The notes under the pieces: generated by a model
Told to the model about the DNA's origin: nothing
Database searches by the model: none
Seen by the model: the letters and a program-made list of their open reading frames with translations, nothing else
Source: Actinopolyspora xinjiangensis
GTDB taxonomy: Bacteria; Actinomycetota; Actinomycetes; Mycobacteriales; Pseudonocardiaceae
Length of the DNA: 64,000 bases
Assembly (NCBI RefSeq): GCF_900104475.1
Contig: NZ_FNJR01000005.1
Coordinates: forward strand, 248,001-312,000
Reading direction: 5' to 3'
Shown here: positions 40,082-50,154 of the stretch, piece by piece
Numbering within the stretch: position 1 is the stretch's first letter
How the letters are laid out: every line of letters begins with the position of its first letter
Position numbers and translations under genes: made by a program

Positions 40082-41347
40082 TCAGGTCTTGTTCCCGCTC
40101 GCCGCCGAATCGGCACTCCCGGACGAACCGGTGGTGACCGAGCCGGCCTCGGAGTCCGACTGTTCGGTTTCCGTGTCCTCCTCCCTGCCCGGCGTCGGCA
40201 GGTTCATCTTCGTGATGATGATCCGGAACAGGAAGTAGTAGATGACGGCGTAGACCAACCCGATCGGTATCAACCACAGCGCCTTCTGCGCGATTCCGAA
40301 GTTGAGCAGGTAGTCGATGGCTCCCGCCGAGAAACCGAAACCGTGATGGATGTCCAGCGCGTTGACCAGGGCCAACGAGGTCCCCGTCAGGATGGCGTGC
40401 ACGATCAGCAGCGGCCAAGCCACGAAGATGAACGAGAACTCCAGCGGTTCGGTGACACCGGTCAGGAAGGCGGTCAGTCCCGTGGAGAACATGATACCGC
40501 CGACCAGCTTGCGCTGTGACGGCTTGGCGGAGTGGTAGATCGCCAGCGCCGCGGCGGGCAGCGCGAACATGAAGATGGGGAAGAACCCGGTCATGAAGGT
40601 GCCCGCCGTGGGGTCGCCCTCGAAGAACCGGTTGATGTCGCCCTGCGTGCCCTGGTACTCGCCGGTGCTGAACCACAGGATGGCGTTCGGGATGTGGTGC
40701 AGGCCGATCGGCAGCAGCAGTCGGTTGACCACGCCGTAGATTCCGCCGCCCACCACGGCGCTGCCGGTGACCGCCTCACTGAAGCCCGTCAGCGCCTGGT
40801 CGAAGTAGGGGAAGACGATCCCGAGCAGCACACCGATGACCAGCATGACCACCGAGGTGATGATGGGCACGAAGCGCCTTCCACCGAAGAAGCCCAGGTA
40901 GGAGGGCAGCTTGATCCGGTGGAAGCGCTGCCACAGGCCGGCTGCCACCAGCCCCGCGATGATGCCGCCCAGCACCCCGTAGGGGCCCTTGTTGTAGACG
41001 GTCTCGCCCTCGGTGCCGGTCATCTGGTACAGCACCCCGGCGAGAACCAGGTATCCCACCGCTCCGGCCAGGGCGGTGGATCCGTCGGCCTTGCGCGCGA
41101 ACCCGATCGCCACGCCGATCGCGAACAGCAGTGGCAGGTTGTCGAACAACGCCCCGCCCGCGGAGCTGATGACGCTGCCGACTTCGGCCAGGCCGGGGAT
41201 GGCGCCGATCAGGTCCTTCTGCCCCAGGCGGAGCAGCAGTGCCGCCGCGGGGAGTACGGCGATGGGGAGCATCAGGCTCTTGCCGAGCCGCTGTAGCTGA
41301 GCGAAGGCCTTGCTGCCGCCCGAGGACGGGCTGGCGCTGGTGCTCAT
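40082..41347 (-). CDS. PTS permease EIIC, N-acetylglucosamine/glucose type
   Basis: The membrane transport domain of a glucose-superfamily PTS. The 421-residue protein has about ten helices. Typical segments are LMLPIAVLPAAALLLRLGQ, GLHHIPNAILWFSTGEYQG (substrate region) and LTGVTEPLEFSFIFVAWPLL. It has no fused EIIB domain and ends in a Ser-rich tail, like NagE2-type proteins of Streptomyces. The ATG at 41347 is set by AGGAGG seven bases upstream; an upstream in-frame start lacks homology. The EIIB and EIIA proteins are encoded divergently beyond a dre-like box, so transport of N-acetylglucosamine is likely but not proven. Confidence 0.92.
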   Translation of the reverse strand: MSTSASPSSGGSKAFAQLQRLGKSLMLPIAVLPAAALLLRLGQKDLIGAIPGLAEVGSVISSAGGALFDNLPLLFAIGVAIGFARKADGSTALAGAVGYLVLAGVLYQMTGTEGETVYNKGPYGVLGGIIAGLVAAGLWQRFHRIKLPSYLGFFGGRRFVPIITSVVMLVIGVLLGIVFPYFDQALTGFSEAVTGSAVVGGGIYGVVNRLLLPIGLHHIPNAILWFSTGEYQGTQGDINRFFEGDPTAGTFMTGFFPIFMFALPAAALAIYHSAKPSQRKLVGGIMFSTGLTAFLTGVTEPLEFSFIFVAWPLLIVHAILTGTSLALVNALDIHHGFGFSAGAIDYLLNFGIAQKALWLIPIGLVYAVIYYFLFRIIITKMNLPTPGREEDTETEQSDSEAGSVTTGSSGSADSAASGNKT

Positions 41348-41654
41348 CGAGTACCTCCTGGGATACACCGGTGCGTTGGAACGGTTTCGACGCGTCGCGG
41401 CCAGTACGCTCCGGTGGTGCCGGTCGGGGTCGGGCACACCTGTCGCTCACTGTCCGCCGAGTCACTCGTACCGTCGCCTGGCGGTTGGTACGGTAAGGTC
41501 TAAACCAGTTGGAGGGAACCTTGCGCCTCCAGGTGAACGAGTGTCAAGCGGGTGGCGGATTCGTTGCCGGTTCGACATCGGACGCAGCCGGGACGGCGTG
41601 GTTAGCTGTGGGCACAACACTCGACGCGCGAGTGATCGAAGGTGGAGGATTTCG
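41348..41654. other. Divergent PTS promoter region
   Basis: No gene is seen. The region separates EIIC from EIIB and holds the dre-like DasR box at 41494-41509. Confidence 0.55.
41494..41509. promoter_or_regulatory. dre-like DasR binding site
   Basis: On the minus strand the site reads ACTGGTTTAGACCTTA. It matches the DasR responsive element ACTGGTCTAGACCAGT at 12 of 16 positions, with a near-perfect left half. It sits midway between the divergent EIIC and EIIB genes. In Streptomyces, DasR represses the GlcNAc PTS genes through such boxes. Confidence 0.7.
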
Positions 41655-41891
41655 GTGGCTGATGACAAGGCTGCGGCGATTCTGGCCGCCCTGGGTGGTC
41701 AGGGCAACGTCGTCGAGATCGAGCCGTGCATTACGCGGCTCCGTTGCGAACTGGAGGACGGCGGCAAGGTCGACGAGCCCGCGCTGAAGAAGGCGGGCGC
41801 GCACGGCGTGATGCAGCAGGGCACGGTCGTCCAGGTCGTGGTGGGTCCGGAGGCGGACACCATCGCGAGCGATATCGAGGATTTGTTGTGA
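41655..41891 (+). CDS. PTS EIIB component, glucose/GlcNAc type
   Basis: A stand-alone EIIB protein that takes phosphate from EIIA and gives it to the sugar during transport by EIIC. The 78-residue protein has the phospho-Cys in VEIEPCITRLRCEL (Cys 25) and the conserved GAHGVMQQGTVVQVVVG. The GTG at 41655 has GGAGG six bases upstream; the frame is open upstream without homology. The EIIA GTG overlaps its stop. Separate EIIB genes of this size are typical of streptomycete GlcNAc systems (NagF-like). Confidence 0.92.
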   Translation: MADDKAAAILAALGGQGNVVEIEPCITRLRCELEDGGKVDEPALKKAGAHGVMQQGTVVQVVVGPEADTIASDIEDLL

Positions 41892-42343
41892 GCATTCAGG
41901 TACTCAGTCCGGTAACGGGTCTGGCGGCGCCGATCAGCGAGGTGCCGGACCCGGTCTTCTCGCAGGCGATGGTGGGGCCGGGAGTGGCGGTCAAGCCGAG
42001 CGGCGGTAGCTCGGAAGCCGTGGCCCCGGTCGAGGGAACCCTCTCGACGCTGCACCCGCACGCCTTCGTCGTCTCCACCGACGACGGCAAGGCCGTGCTG
42101 GTGCACCTGGGAATCGACACCGTCAAGCTCGAAGGTGCGGGATTCACGCTCCACGCCGCCAAGGGGGAGCGTGTGACGGCGGGTCAGCCGGTCGTCACCT
42201 GGAACCCCACCGAGGTCGAGCAGCAGGGCTACTCCTCGGTGTGCCCCGTGGTGGTGCTGGATGTCGGCCAGGAGGCACTGTCGGACATAGCCGACGACGC
42301 CCGGGTCAGCGGCGGGGATCCGCTGTTCACCGTGGACTCGTGA
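41888..42343 (+). CDS. crr: PTS EIIA component, glucose (Crr) type
   Basis: EIIA-Glc passes phosphate from HPr to EIIB. The 151-residue protein has the family core: a beta fold beginning VLSPVTGLAAPISEVPDPVF, the supporting His in LHPHAFVVS, and the phospho-His in VLVHLGIDTVKLEG. It starts at GTG 41888, overlapping the EIIB stop, so the pair is coupled. Together with HPr and EIIC on the other side of the dre-like box, every component except enzyme I is present within 2.6 kb. Confidence 0.92.
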   Translation: MSIQVLSPVTGLAAPISEVPDPVFSQAMVGPGVAVKPSGGSSEAVAPVEGTLSTLHPHAFVVSTDDGKAVLVHLGIDTVKLEGAGFTLHAAKGERVTAGQPVVTWNPTEVEQQGYSSVCPVVVLDVGQEALSDIADDARVSGGDPLFTVDS

Positions 42344-42470
42344 CGCGGACCGGGTCGCCGCGGGCCGGTGACCGGGATTCGCGTCCGGTTCGCGGGCGCG
42401 AGTCCCGACACGCCGAGGAGGTCCGGCGACCTCACGGGCGACTCGGCGAGCGGGCTCCGAGGATGCGGTC

Positions 42471-43145
42471 GTGTTCCGGAGTTCGCTCACCACGTTGGTA
42501 CCGGTCGCCGCGGCGACCGCGGTGCTCTTCCTGCTCGGATGGTCGGCGGGTGCGCGCTGCGCCCGGCTCGCGGCCGACGCGACGTACGAGCGGGGAGCGG
42601 TCCGCCTCGCGCCGTGCCGCTCGGCACTCGCGGTGCTGTGGGCGTCACTGGCCCCGGCCCTCGGCTGCGGTGTTCTCACCGTCCGGTGGGCACCGGTTCC
42701 TGCGGTGCTGGGGTGGTTCGCCGTGACGCTGGCCGCCTGCGACCTGACCGAGGCGAGACTGCCGGACCGGTTGACGCTGAGCGCACCCGCACCCCTGTTG
42801 ACCGCGCTGTCCTGCTGGGCGGTGGCCACGGGGAGGTACGGGGCGCTGTGGAGCGCCCTCCTCGGCTCGTTGCTGTTCGGCGGCGGTTACGCCCTGGTGC
42901 GTTCGACGCGTCCGCGACTGCTGGGTGGCGGGGACGTGAAGCTGGCCTTCGTGCTCGGCCTGCCGCTGGGAGCGGTGGCTCCGGTGGCCGTGCCGGTGGT
43001 GATGTTCGCGGCGGCACTGCTCACGCTGCTGGCGGCGGGGCTCACCCTGCGGCTCCGGTTGCCGCACGGCCCGGCGATGCTGCTGCCCGCCTGGCTGGTG
43101 ACGGCGTCGCCCGCGCTGCTCGTTCCCGAGCGCTTCGGGGGCTGA
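42471..43145 (+). CDS. Type IV prepilin peptidase (A24 family)
   Basis: A membrane aspartyl protease that cleaves prepilin-like leader peptides. The 224-residue protein has about seven helices and the two active Asp residues, in [16 protein letters not shown] and GGGDVKLAF. It lacks the N-terminal methyltransferase-type Cys motif domain and is thus the short form. The GTG start at 42471 has a weak ribosome site. In mycobacteria the homologue Rv2551c sits between aroE and aroC as here. No pilin or secretion genes lie nearby, so its substrates are elsewhere. Confidence 0.88.
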   Translation: MFRSSLTTLVPVAAATAVLFLLGWSAGARCARLAADATYERGAVRLAPCRSALAVLWASLAPALGCGVLTVRWAPVPAVLGWFAVTLAACDLTEARLPDRLTLSAPAPLLTALSCWAVATGRYGALWSALLGSLLFGGGYALVRSTRPRLLGGGDVKLAFVLGLPLGAVAPVAVPVVMFAAALLTLLAAGLTLRLRLPHGPAMLLPAWLVTASPALLVPERFGG

Positions 43146-43225
43146 GGTGCGCGGGTGGTGGGAACCCGACATACTCCGCCACCCGGGCTGCCCGGAACGG
43201 AGGACCCCGTGGCAGGATCGCGGAC

Positions 43226-44434
43226 GTGCTGCGCTGGATGACCGCCGGGGAATCACACGGTCCCGCTCTGGTGGGAGTTTTGGAAGGAATGGTGGCCGGT
43301 GTCGAGGTCACCACCGAGGACATCAACGCCCAGCTCGAGCGTCGTAAGCTCGGGTTCGGCCGCAGTCCCCGGATGAACTTCGAATCCGACGAACTCGAGG
43401 TGATCGGTGGTATCCGACACGGCCTCACCCAGGGGGGACCGGTGGCCGTGCGGATCGGCAACACCGAATGGCCCAAGTGGCAGCAGGTGATGGCCGCCGA
43501 CCCGGTCGATCCGGAAGTGCTGTCCTCGCTGGCCCGCAACGAACCGCTGACGCGGCCCCGGCCCGGGCACGCCGATCTGCCGGGAATGCAGAAGTACGAC
43601 TTCGACGAGTCCCGCCCCGTGCTGGAACGGGCGAGCGCCAGGGAAACGGCAGCCAGGGTGGCCGTGGGAACCGTCGCGCGTCACTTCCTGAGTCAGTTGC
43701 TCGGCGTGGAGCTGGTCAGCCACGTCGTCTCGCTGGGGGATGTGGACGCCACACAGGACGCACTGCCCACGGCGGCCGACCTGCCCACCATCGACGAGAA
43801 CCCGGTACGCGCCTTCGGTGAGCAGGCCACCGAACGCATGATGGCCGAGGTGGAGTCCGCCAAGTCCGAGGGCGACACCCTGGGCGGCGTGGTCGAGGTG
43901 GTCGTCCACGGGCTGCCCCCCGGCATCGGTTCGCACGTGCACTGGGACCGCAAGCTCGACTCCAGGCTGGCCCAGGCCCTGATGAGCATCCAGGCCGTCA
44001 AGGGTGTGGAGATCGGGGACGCGTTCGCCAACGCGCGCCGCCGGGGCAGCGCGGCCCACGACGAGCTCTACCCCGCCGCCGGACCGAACTGGGTGCACCG
44101 TGCCAGCAACCGGGCCGGAGGCCTGGAGGGCGGCATCACCAACGGGGAGCCGTTGGTCGTGCGCGCGGCCAAGAAGCCGATCTCCAGCCTGCCCCGCGCG
44201 CTGTCCACGATCGACGTGCGCACCGGCGAGCAGGCGCAGGCCATGCACCAGCGCTCGGACATCACGGCCGTGCCCCGCGCGGCGGTGGTGGCCGAGACCA
44301 TGGTCGCGCTGGTGCTGGCCCAGGCCGTGCTGGAAAAGTTCGGCGGGGACTCCCTCGGGGAGACCCGGCGCAACGTGCGGGGCTATCTCGCGGCGCTCAC
44401 CGAGCGAGCCGAGGCGCGGGAGGGGAGCCCATGA
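43226..44434 (+). CDS. aroC: Chorismate synthase
   Basis: AroC makes chorismate from EPSP with reduced FMN. The 402-residue protein begins [21 protein letters not shown] (split here: [12 protein letters not shown], then PALVGVLEG). It has [20 protein letters not shown], then [22 protein letters not shown], and [19 protein letters not shown], the usual signatures. The GTG at 43226 is fixed by homology; the frame runs upstream across the peptidase gene without homology. The stop overlaps the aroK ATG (ATGA). It heads the aroC-aroK-aroB-aroQ operon. Confidence 0.96.
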   Translation: MLRWMTAGESHGPALVGVLEGMVAGVEVTTEDINAQLERRKLGFGRSPRMNFESDELEVIGGIRHGLTQGGPVAVRIGNTEWPKWQQVMAADPVDPEVLSSLARNEPLTRPRPGHADLPGMQKYDFDESRPVLERASARETAARVAVGTVARHFLSQLLGVELVSHVVSLGDVDATQDALPTAADLPTIDENPVRAFGEQATERMMAEVESAKSEGDTLGGVVEVVVHGLPPGIGSHVHWDRKLDSRLAQALMSIQAVKGVEIGDAFANARRRGSAAHDELYPAAGPNWVHRASNRAGGLEGGITNGEPLVVRAAKKPISSLPRALSTIDVRTGEQAQAMHQRSDITAVPRAAVVAETMVALVLAQAVLEKFGGDSLGETRRNVRGYLAALTERAEAREGSP

Positions 44435-44964
44435 GCCCGCGAGTGGTCATCATCGGACCCCCCGGAGCGGGCAAGACCGCCGTGGGGCGGTTGCTCGCCG
44501 AACGTCTCGGGACGGCGTTCCGCGACACGGACACCGACGTCGAGGCGCTGGCGGGCAGGACGATACCGGAGATCTTCACCCACGAGGGCGAAGAGGCGTT
44601 CCGGGAACTGGAGAGCCGTGCCATCGCCACCGCGCTGGCCGAGCACCACGGCGTGCTGGCGCTGGGTGGGGGTGCGGTGACTGTCGAGCGGAACCGCTCG
44701 CTGCTGGCCGCCCATCCGGTGGCGTTCCTGTCGGTGGGTGTCGCCGAGGGGGTGCGGCGAACCGGTCTCTCCGCGCCCAGACCGCTGCTCACCGGGGTGA
44801 ACCCCCGGTCCACGTTCCAGGCGCTGTTGCGGGAACGGCTTCCGCTGTACCGCGAGGTCGCGGACTGGGAGATCGACACCGACGAATCCGCCCCGGCCGA
44901 GGTCGTCGAGCACCTGCTGGAGCGCCTCGACGGCGCGGACACCGGGAGCTCCGCCGGGGAGTGA
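44431..44964 (+). CDS. aroK: Shikimate kinase
   Basis: AroK phosphorylates shikimate. The 177-residue protein has the P-loop [18 protein letters not shown], the substrate-binding Asp in [14 protein letters not shown], and the [13 protein letters not shown] segment with the binding Arg. [13 protein letters not shown] and the lid region [13 protein letters not shown] follow. The ATG overlaps the aroC stop. It is followed 78 bases later by aroB. Length is typical. Confidence 0.95.
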   Translation: MSPRVVIIGPPGAGKTAVGRLLAERLGTAFRDTDTDVEALAGRTIPEIFTHEGEEAFRELESRAIATALAEHHGVLALGGGAVTVERNRSLLAAHPVAFLSVGVAEGVRRTGLSAPRPLLTGVNPRSTFQALLRERLPLYREVADWEIDTDESAPAEVVEHLLERLDGADTGSSAGE

Positions 44965-46580
<1,616 letters not shown>

Positions 46581-47018
46581 CCGGTCCCCGCCGCGCGGCG
46601 GGAGGTCCGTGCGGCGGGCTTCCCGTGCTCGGTCGTCCCCGGACAGGGCCGGATTCCCGACGTGACCGGACCTTCTTTCACCTGAGCGCGACGCGGCGCC
46701 CCCGTGCGTCGCCTGCCGTCGTGACGGAGCGGTTCCCGAGCCGTCCCCGGTAAGCGGGCGTGGTGCGTCCCGAGCTCTCTCATCGTTGTGTCGTTCCGGC
46801 CATTGGCCGCCTCCGGAGCCGGCCGCCGTGCGCCGTCGTCGTGGTATCCGCTCCCCGCTGGAGCGCCCCAGCGGCATCTCCGCTCGTCTGCCGTCCGTGT
46901 TCGCGCGGCCGGTTCGGAATCATTCACCATTAGATATCGCAGAAAGTGTTAACAAAGTGGTGCTTGTCTGCTAAGAATGATCCCGATCACATGTTCGGGT
47001 GGAGCATCGGGAGGGCCC
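46581..47018. other. Gap after aroQ with terminator and A/T-rich promoter patch
   Basis: No gene is seen. A palindrome follows aroQ (46587-46602). From about 46920 the DNA turns A/T-rich and holds the 8-bp palindrome TGTTAACA (46947-46954), probably the promoter/operator of the polyol operon and a candidate DeoR site. Confidence 0.5.
46587..46602. terminator. Palindrome after aroQ
   Basis: A perfect 16-bp palindrome (arms CCCGCCGC and GCGGCGGG) begins six bases after the aroQ stop. It lacks a T-run but is well placed to end the aro operon. Confidence 0.5.
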
Positions 47019-47548
47019 ATGGCCGATCCGAAACCAGCCACCGTCAGCAGAAGACGTCTACCGACGGGAACACTCCCCGGCGGAGGGGCCGTCGTGGTCG
47101 GTGGTGGTGTGCTCAGCGGCTGCTCCGGCCGTCGGGACGTGGCACGGCACGACACCGCCGACCCCTGGCGTCGGTTCGCCGGGTGCACCTTGAACCTCGT
47201 CTCCGAGAACACGGCGCCCCTCGGCGCCATCGCCGCCGACGCCCGGCGCTTCACCGAGCTGACCGTTATCCACGTCGACATCGTCACGCCGGGACTGTCC
47301 GTGCTCGTGCGGAAGGCGGCCCTGGACCTGGCATCCGGCCAGTCGCGGTACCAGGTGTTCGAGCCCTGTGCCGACGGGCTGGTCGATCCGCTCGACCCCG
47401 CCGGGGACCCCTCGTTTCCGGGCGAGTCGTCGGAGTTCGACGACTCCGTCCCGCCGCAGATGGACGTGTCCGGGCGCTTCGGGGGCCAGCGGGTACTGGC
47501 GCTGCCCTACGACTGCGCCACGATGATCTGGCAGCACCGTAGGGACCT
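47019..47548 (+). pseudogene. N-terminal fragment of a sugar/polyol ABC substrate-binding lipoprotein
   Basis: The fragment starts at ATG 47019 (GGGAGG upstream). It has a twin-Arg/lipoprotein-type signal: SRRRLPTG, a hydrophobic stretch and LSGC lipobox near residue 35. The mature part (LNLVSENTAPLGAIAADARR, FTELTVIHVDIVTPGLS, DVSGRFGGQRVLALPYDC) matches the start of carbohydrate-binding proteins with about 450 residues. Homology stops after about 175 residues at IWQHRRDL, where it is joined out of frame to the middle of a permease. A deletion removed its C-terminus, so it cannot bind substrate. Confidence 0.8.
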
Positions 47549-48155
47549 CGGCCCTGCTGTCCGTGACGCCGGGAGCGCCGGCGGGTTACGGACTGGTCCG
47601 CGGCGGGACGCGGGGCAGGAAGCACCTGTCCTTTCGGATCATCTTGGTTCGGATGACCCCCGTCGCCGCGGTGGTGCTCCCGCTGTTCCCGATGTTCCGC
47701 CAGGTCGTGCTGATCGACACCGTGGCGGGGCTGGTGCTTGCCTATCTCACGTTCGATCCGCCGCTCGCGGTCTGGCTGCTGAGCGCGTTCTTCGCCGACG
47801 TCCCGTGAGCACTCGAGGAATCGGCCAAGGTGGAGGGGCGCACCGACTGGCAGGCTTTCCGACACGTGGTGCTGTCGTTGACCCGGTCGGGACTTGTGAC
47901 CACCTTCGTGTTCTGTCCGCTGTTCGTCTGCTGGTGTTCACCTGGAACGACTACACCCTCGCGCTCGTATTCAGCGGTCCGCACTCGCGGACGTTACCGA
48001 TGGCCGCCGGCCAGCTGGTCACCCGGTCAGGTATCGACTGGGGGCAGCTGTGCGCCATCGGCACCTTCGTCGTGGTGCCGATGATGCCGGCGGGACTGGC
48101 AGTCCGCCGGTGGTTGGTCACCGGCCTGACCCTGGGAGCAGTGACCGGAGAGTGA
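47549..48155 (+). pseudogene. C-terminal remnant of a carbohydrate ABC permease
   Basis: From about 47549 one frame encodes the middle of a MalG-type permease (AGYGLVRGGTRGRKHLSF, then VVLPLFPMFRQVVLIDTV and AYLTFDPPLAVWLLSAFFAD). It is broken by an in-frame TGA at 47806-47808. The same frame continues with LEESAKVEGRTDWQAFRHVV, the conserved EAA loop. A frameshift near 47930 then leads to LVFTWNDYTLALVFSGP and WLVTGLTLGAVTGE in another frame. The N-terminal helices and the whole first permease gene are missing. The last codons overlap the following dehydrogenase start. Confidence 0.8.
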
Positions 48156-49186
48156 ACGAACTTCCAACGTCGATGCGCGCTTCCGTGCTGCGTGACGTCC
48201 ACGACATCGTCGTCGAGGACCGGCCCGTTCCGCGTCCCGGCCCGCACGAAGTGCTGGTCCGGGTGAGCGCGGTGGGAACCTGCGGTTCCGACACGCACTA
48301 CTACGAACACGGCAGGCTCGGGGAGTTCGTGGTCCGCGAACCGCTGGTCCTCGGGCACGAGGCCTCCGGCACGGTCGTCGCACGCGGTTCCGAAGTGTCC
48401 GGACACGAACCCGGCACCCGGGTCTCTCTCGAACCGGGGGTTCCCTGCATGGCGTGCCACGAGTGCCGGTCGGGGCGCTACAACCTCTGCCCGGATGTGC
48501 GGTTCTTCGCCACCCCGCCCGTCGACGGGGCGTTCTGCGAGTACGTGCTCCTGCACGAGCGGTTCGCCTACCCGGTGCCCGAGGACATGTCGGACGAGGC
48601 CGCCGCCCTCGTCGAACCGCTCTCGGTGGCCGTGTGGGCGTGCCGCAGGGCGCGGGTGGCCCCCGGCGACCGTGTGCTGATCACCGGGGCCGGGCCGATC
48701 GGGTTGCTCGCGGCGCAGACCGCGCGTGCCTTCGGGGCCACCGAGGTCGTGGTGACCGACGTGACCGAGCACAGGCTGCTGATGGCCTCGGAGCTGGCCG
48801 CCGCCGACACCGTCAACGTCGGTGAGCGGAATCTGTCCGCCCGCGGGTACGAACCGAACGTGCTGCTGGAATGCTCCGGCAACGCCGGGGCCGCCGCCGA
48901 GGCGGTGGGCACTCTGGCCCGCGCCGGGCGCGCCGTGTTCGTCGGCCTGGGTGGGGACGAACTCACCCTCCCGATCTCGCACGTGCAGACCCGCGAGATC
49001 GAGCTGACCGGCACCTTCCGGTACGCCAACACCTGGCCGACCGCCATCGCGCTCGCCGCGTCCGGCGCGGTGGAGCTCGACAGGCTGGTCACCCACCGGT
49101 TCGGACTGGACCGGGTTCCCGAGGCGCTCACCCTGTCCGCACGCGACGACACGGCGATCAAGGCCGTCGTCCGCCCCCAGGAATGA
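48152..49186 (+). CDS. Zinc-dependent polyol dehydrogenase (sorbitol/xylitol type)
   Basis: A medium-chain dehydrogenase that probably oxidises a polyol with NAD. The 344-residue protein has catalytic zinc ligands in GTCGSDTHYYEHGRLG and GHEASGTVVARGSEV. A structural-zinc Cys loop is seen (PCMACHECRSGRYNLCPD), as is the nucleotide loop VLITGAGPIGLLAAQTAR. The family closest by eye is sorbitol/xylitol dehydrogenase. It starts at GTG 48152, overlapping the end of the dead permease; ATG 48173 is an alternative. The following regulator, second dehydrogenase and kinase form a catabolic set. Confidence 0.88.
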   Translation: MNELPTSMRASVLRDVHDIVVEDRPVPRPGPHEVLVRVSAVGTCGSDTHYYEHGRLGEFVVREPLVLGHEASGTVVARGSEVSGHEPGTRVSLEPGVPCMACHECRSGRYNLCPDVRFFATPPVDGAFCEYVLLHERFAYPVPEDMSDEAAALVEPLSVAVWACRRARVAPGDRVLITGAGPIGLLAAQTARAFGATEVVVTDVTEHRLLMASELAAADTVNVGERNLSARGYEPNVLLECSGNAGAAAEAVGTLARAGRAVFVGLGGDELTLPISHVQTREIELTGTFRYANTWPTAIALAASGAVELDRLVTHRFGLDRVPEALTLSARDDTAIKAVVRPQE

Positions 49187-49315
49187 CGATCCCGAACAGG
49201 ACCCGCGCAGCCACGCGCTCGCTTCCCGGCGAGGCCTCGGAACCACCGAGAGGTCCACCAAGCGAGCGCTCCGGCAACGGAGAGGACGAACCCGGCGAAG
49301 CGAAAGGGAGGGGCC

Positions 49316-50140
49316 GTGGCCGCCGCCCGACCATCGGAAGCCGCGGTGGAGCGCCGCAGGCGGGAGATCTTGCGGTTCGTCGTCGATCGGGGCAGGGCTC
49401 GCATAGACGAGCTGGCCGAGCGTTTCGGCGTGAGTCTCATGACGATGCACCGCGATCTCGACGACCTGGCCGCGCGCCATCTGCTGCGCAAACTGCGCGG
49501 TCGGGTGGAGTCCTTCCCCTCCCTGACCATGGAGACTGCAACCAGGTTCCGGGTCGGGCTGCACGTCGCGGAGAAGGAGGCGATGGCGGCGGTGGCGGTC
49601 GGCGAGGTCCGCCCGGACACCACCGTCATCCTGGACGACTCCAGCACGCTGTTCCCGTGCGCCCGCAGGCTCACCTCGGTCGAGAGTCTGACCGTGGTGA
49701 CCAACTCGTTCGTGGTGGCGCGGACCCTGTCAGGCGCAGAGCGGGAGGTACTGCTGCTGGGGGGACGTTTCCGCGGCGAGTTCGAGTCCTGCACCGGGCC
49801 GGACGTGCTGCGCGGCCTCTCGCGGTTGCGCGCCGACCTGGCGGTGATGTCGGCGACCGCGGTCGCCGACGGCCGGTTGTACCACCCGATCCAGGACTTC
49901 GCCGAGATCAAGGAAGCCATGTGCGCTGCCGCCGAACGCAGCGTGCTGCTCGTGGACCACTCGAAGTTCGGCAAGACGGCCACGTACTCCCACGGCACAG
50001 TGGCGGCGTACGACCTGGTGGTCACCGACGGGACCACCCCGCAACAGGAGATCGCGGCCATCCGGGCGTTCGGCACCGAGGTGCGGGTCACCCCCGCCGA
50101 CCCGGACGAACACCTTCCCGGAGAGACCGTCCGAGACTGA
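49316..50140 (+). CDS. DeoR-family transcriptional regulator
   Basis: The 274-residue protein has a DeoR-type winged helix at the N-terminus (RRREILRFVVDRGRARIDEL and FGVSLMTMHRDLDDL) and a sugar-phosphate sensing domain (VILDDSSTLFPCARRL, VVTNSFVVARTL, LVDHSKFGKTATYS). DeoR proteins usually repress sugar or polyol operons until a phosphorylated intermediate builds up. The GTG at 49316 is preceded by GGGAGGGG. It sits inside the polyol operon, 128 bases after the first dehydrogenase, and probably regulates it. A candidate operator is the TGTTAACA palindrome before the dead transporter. Confidence 0.9.
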   Translation: MAAARPSEAAVERRRREILRFVVDRGRARIDELAERFGVSLMTMHRDLDDLAARHLLRKLRGRVESFPSLTMETATRFRVGLHVAEKEAMAAVAVGEVRPDTTVILDDSSTLFPCARRLTSVESLTVVTNSFVVARTLSGAEREVLLLGGRFRGEFESCTGPDVLRGLSRLRADLAVMSATAVADGRLYHPIQDFAEIKEAMCAAAERSVLLVDHSKFGKTATYSHGTVAAYDLVVTDGTTPQQEIAAIRAFGTEVRVTPADPDEHLPGETVRD

Positions 50141-50154
50141 GGAACGAGGCCCCA

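Noticed and set aside
42368-43225. Upstream extension of the aroC frame through the prepilin peptidase gene
   Set aside because: No homology before [12 protein letters not shown]; the peptidase frame explains this DNA.
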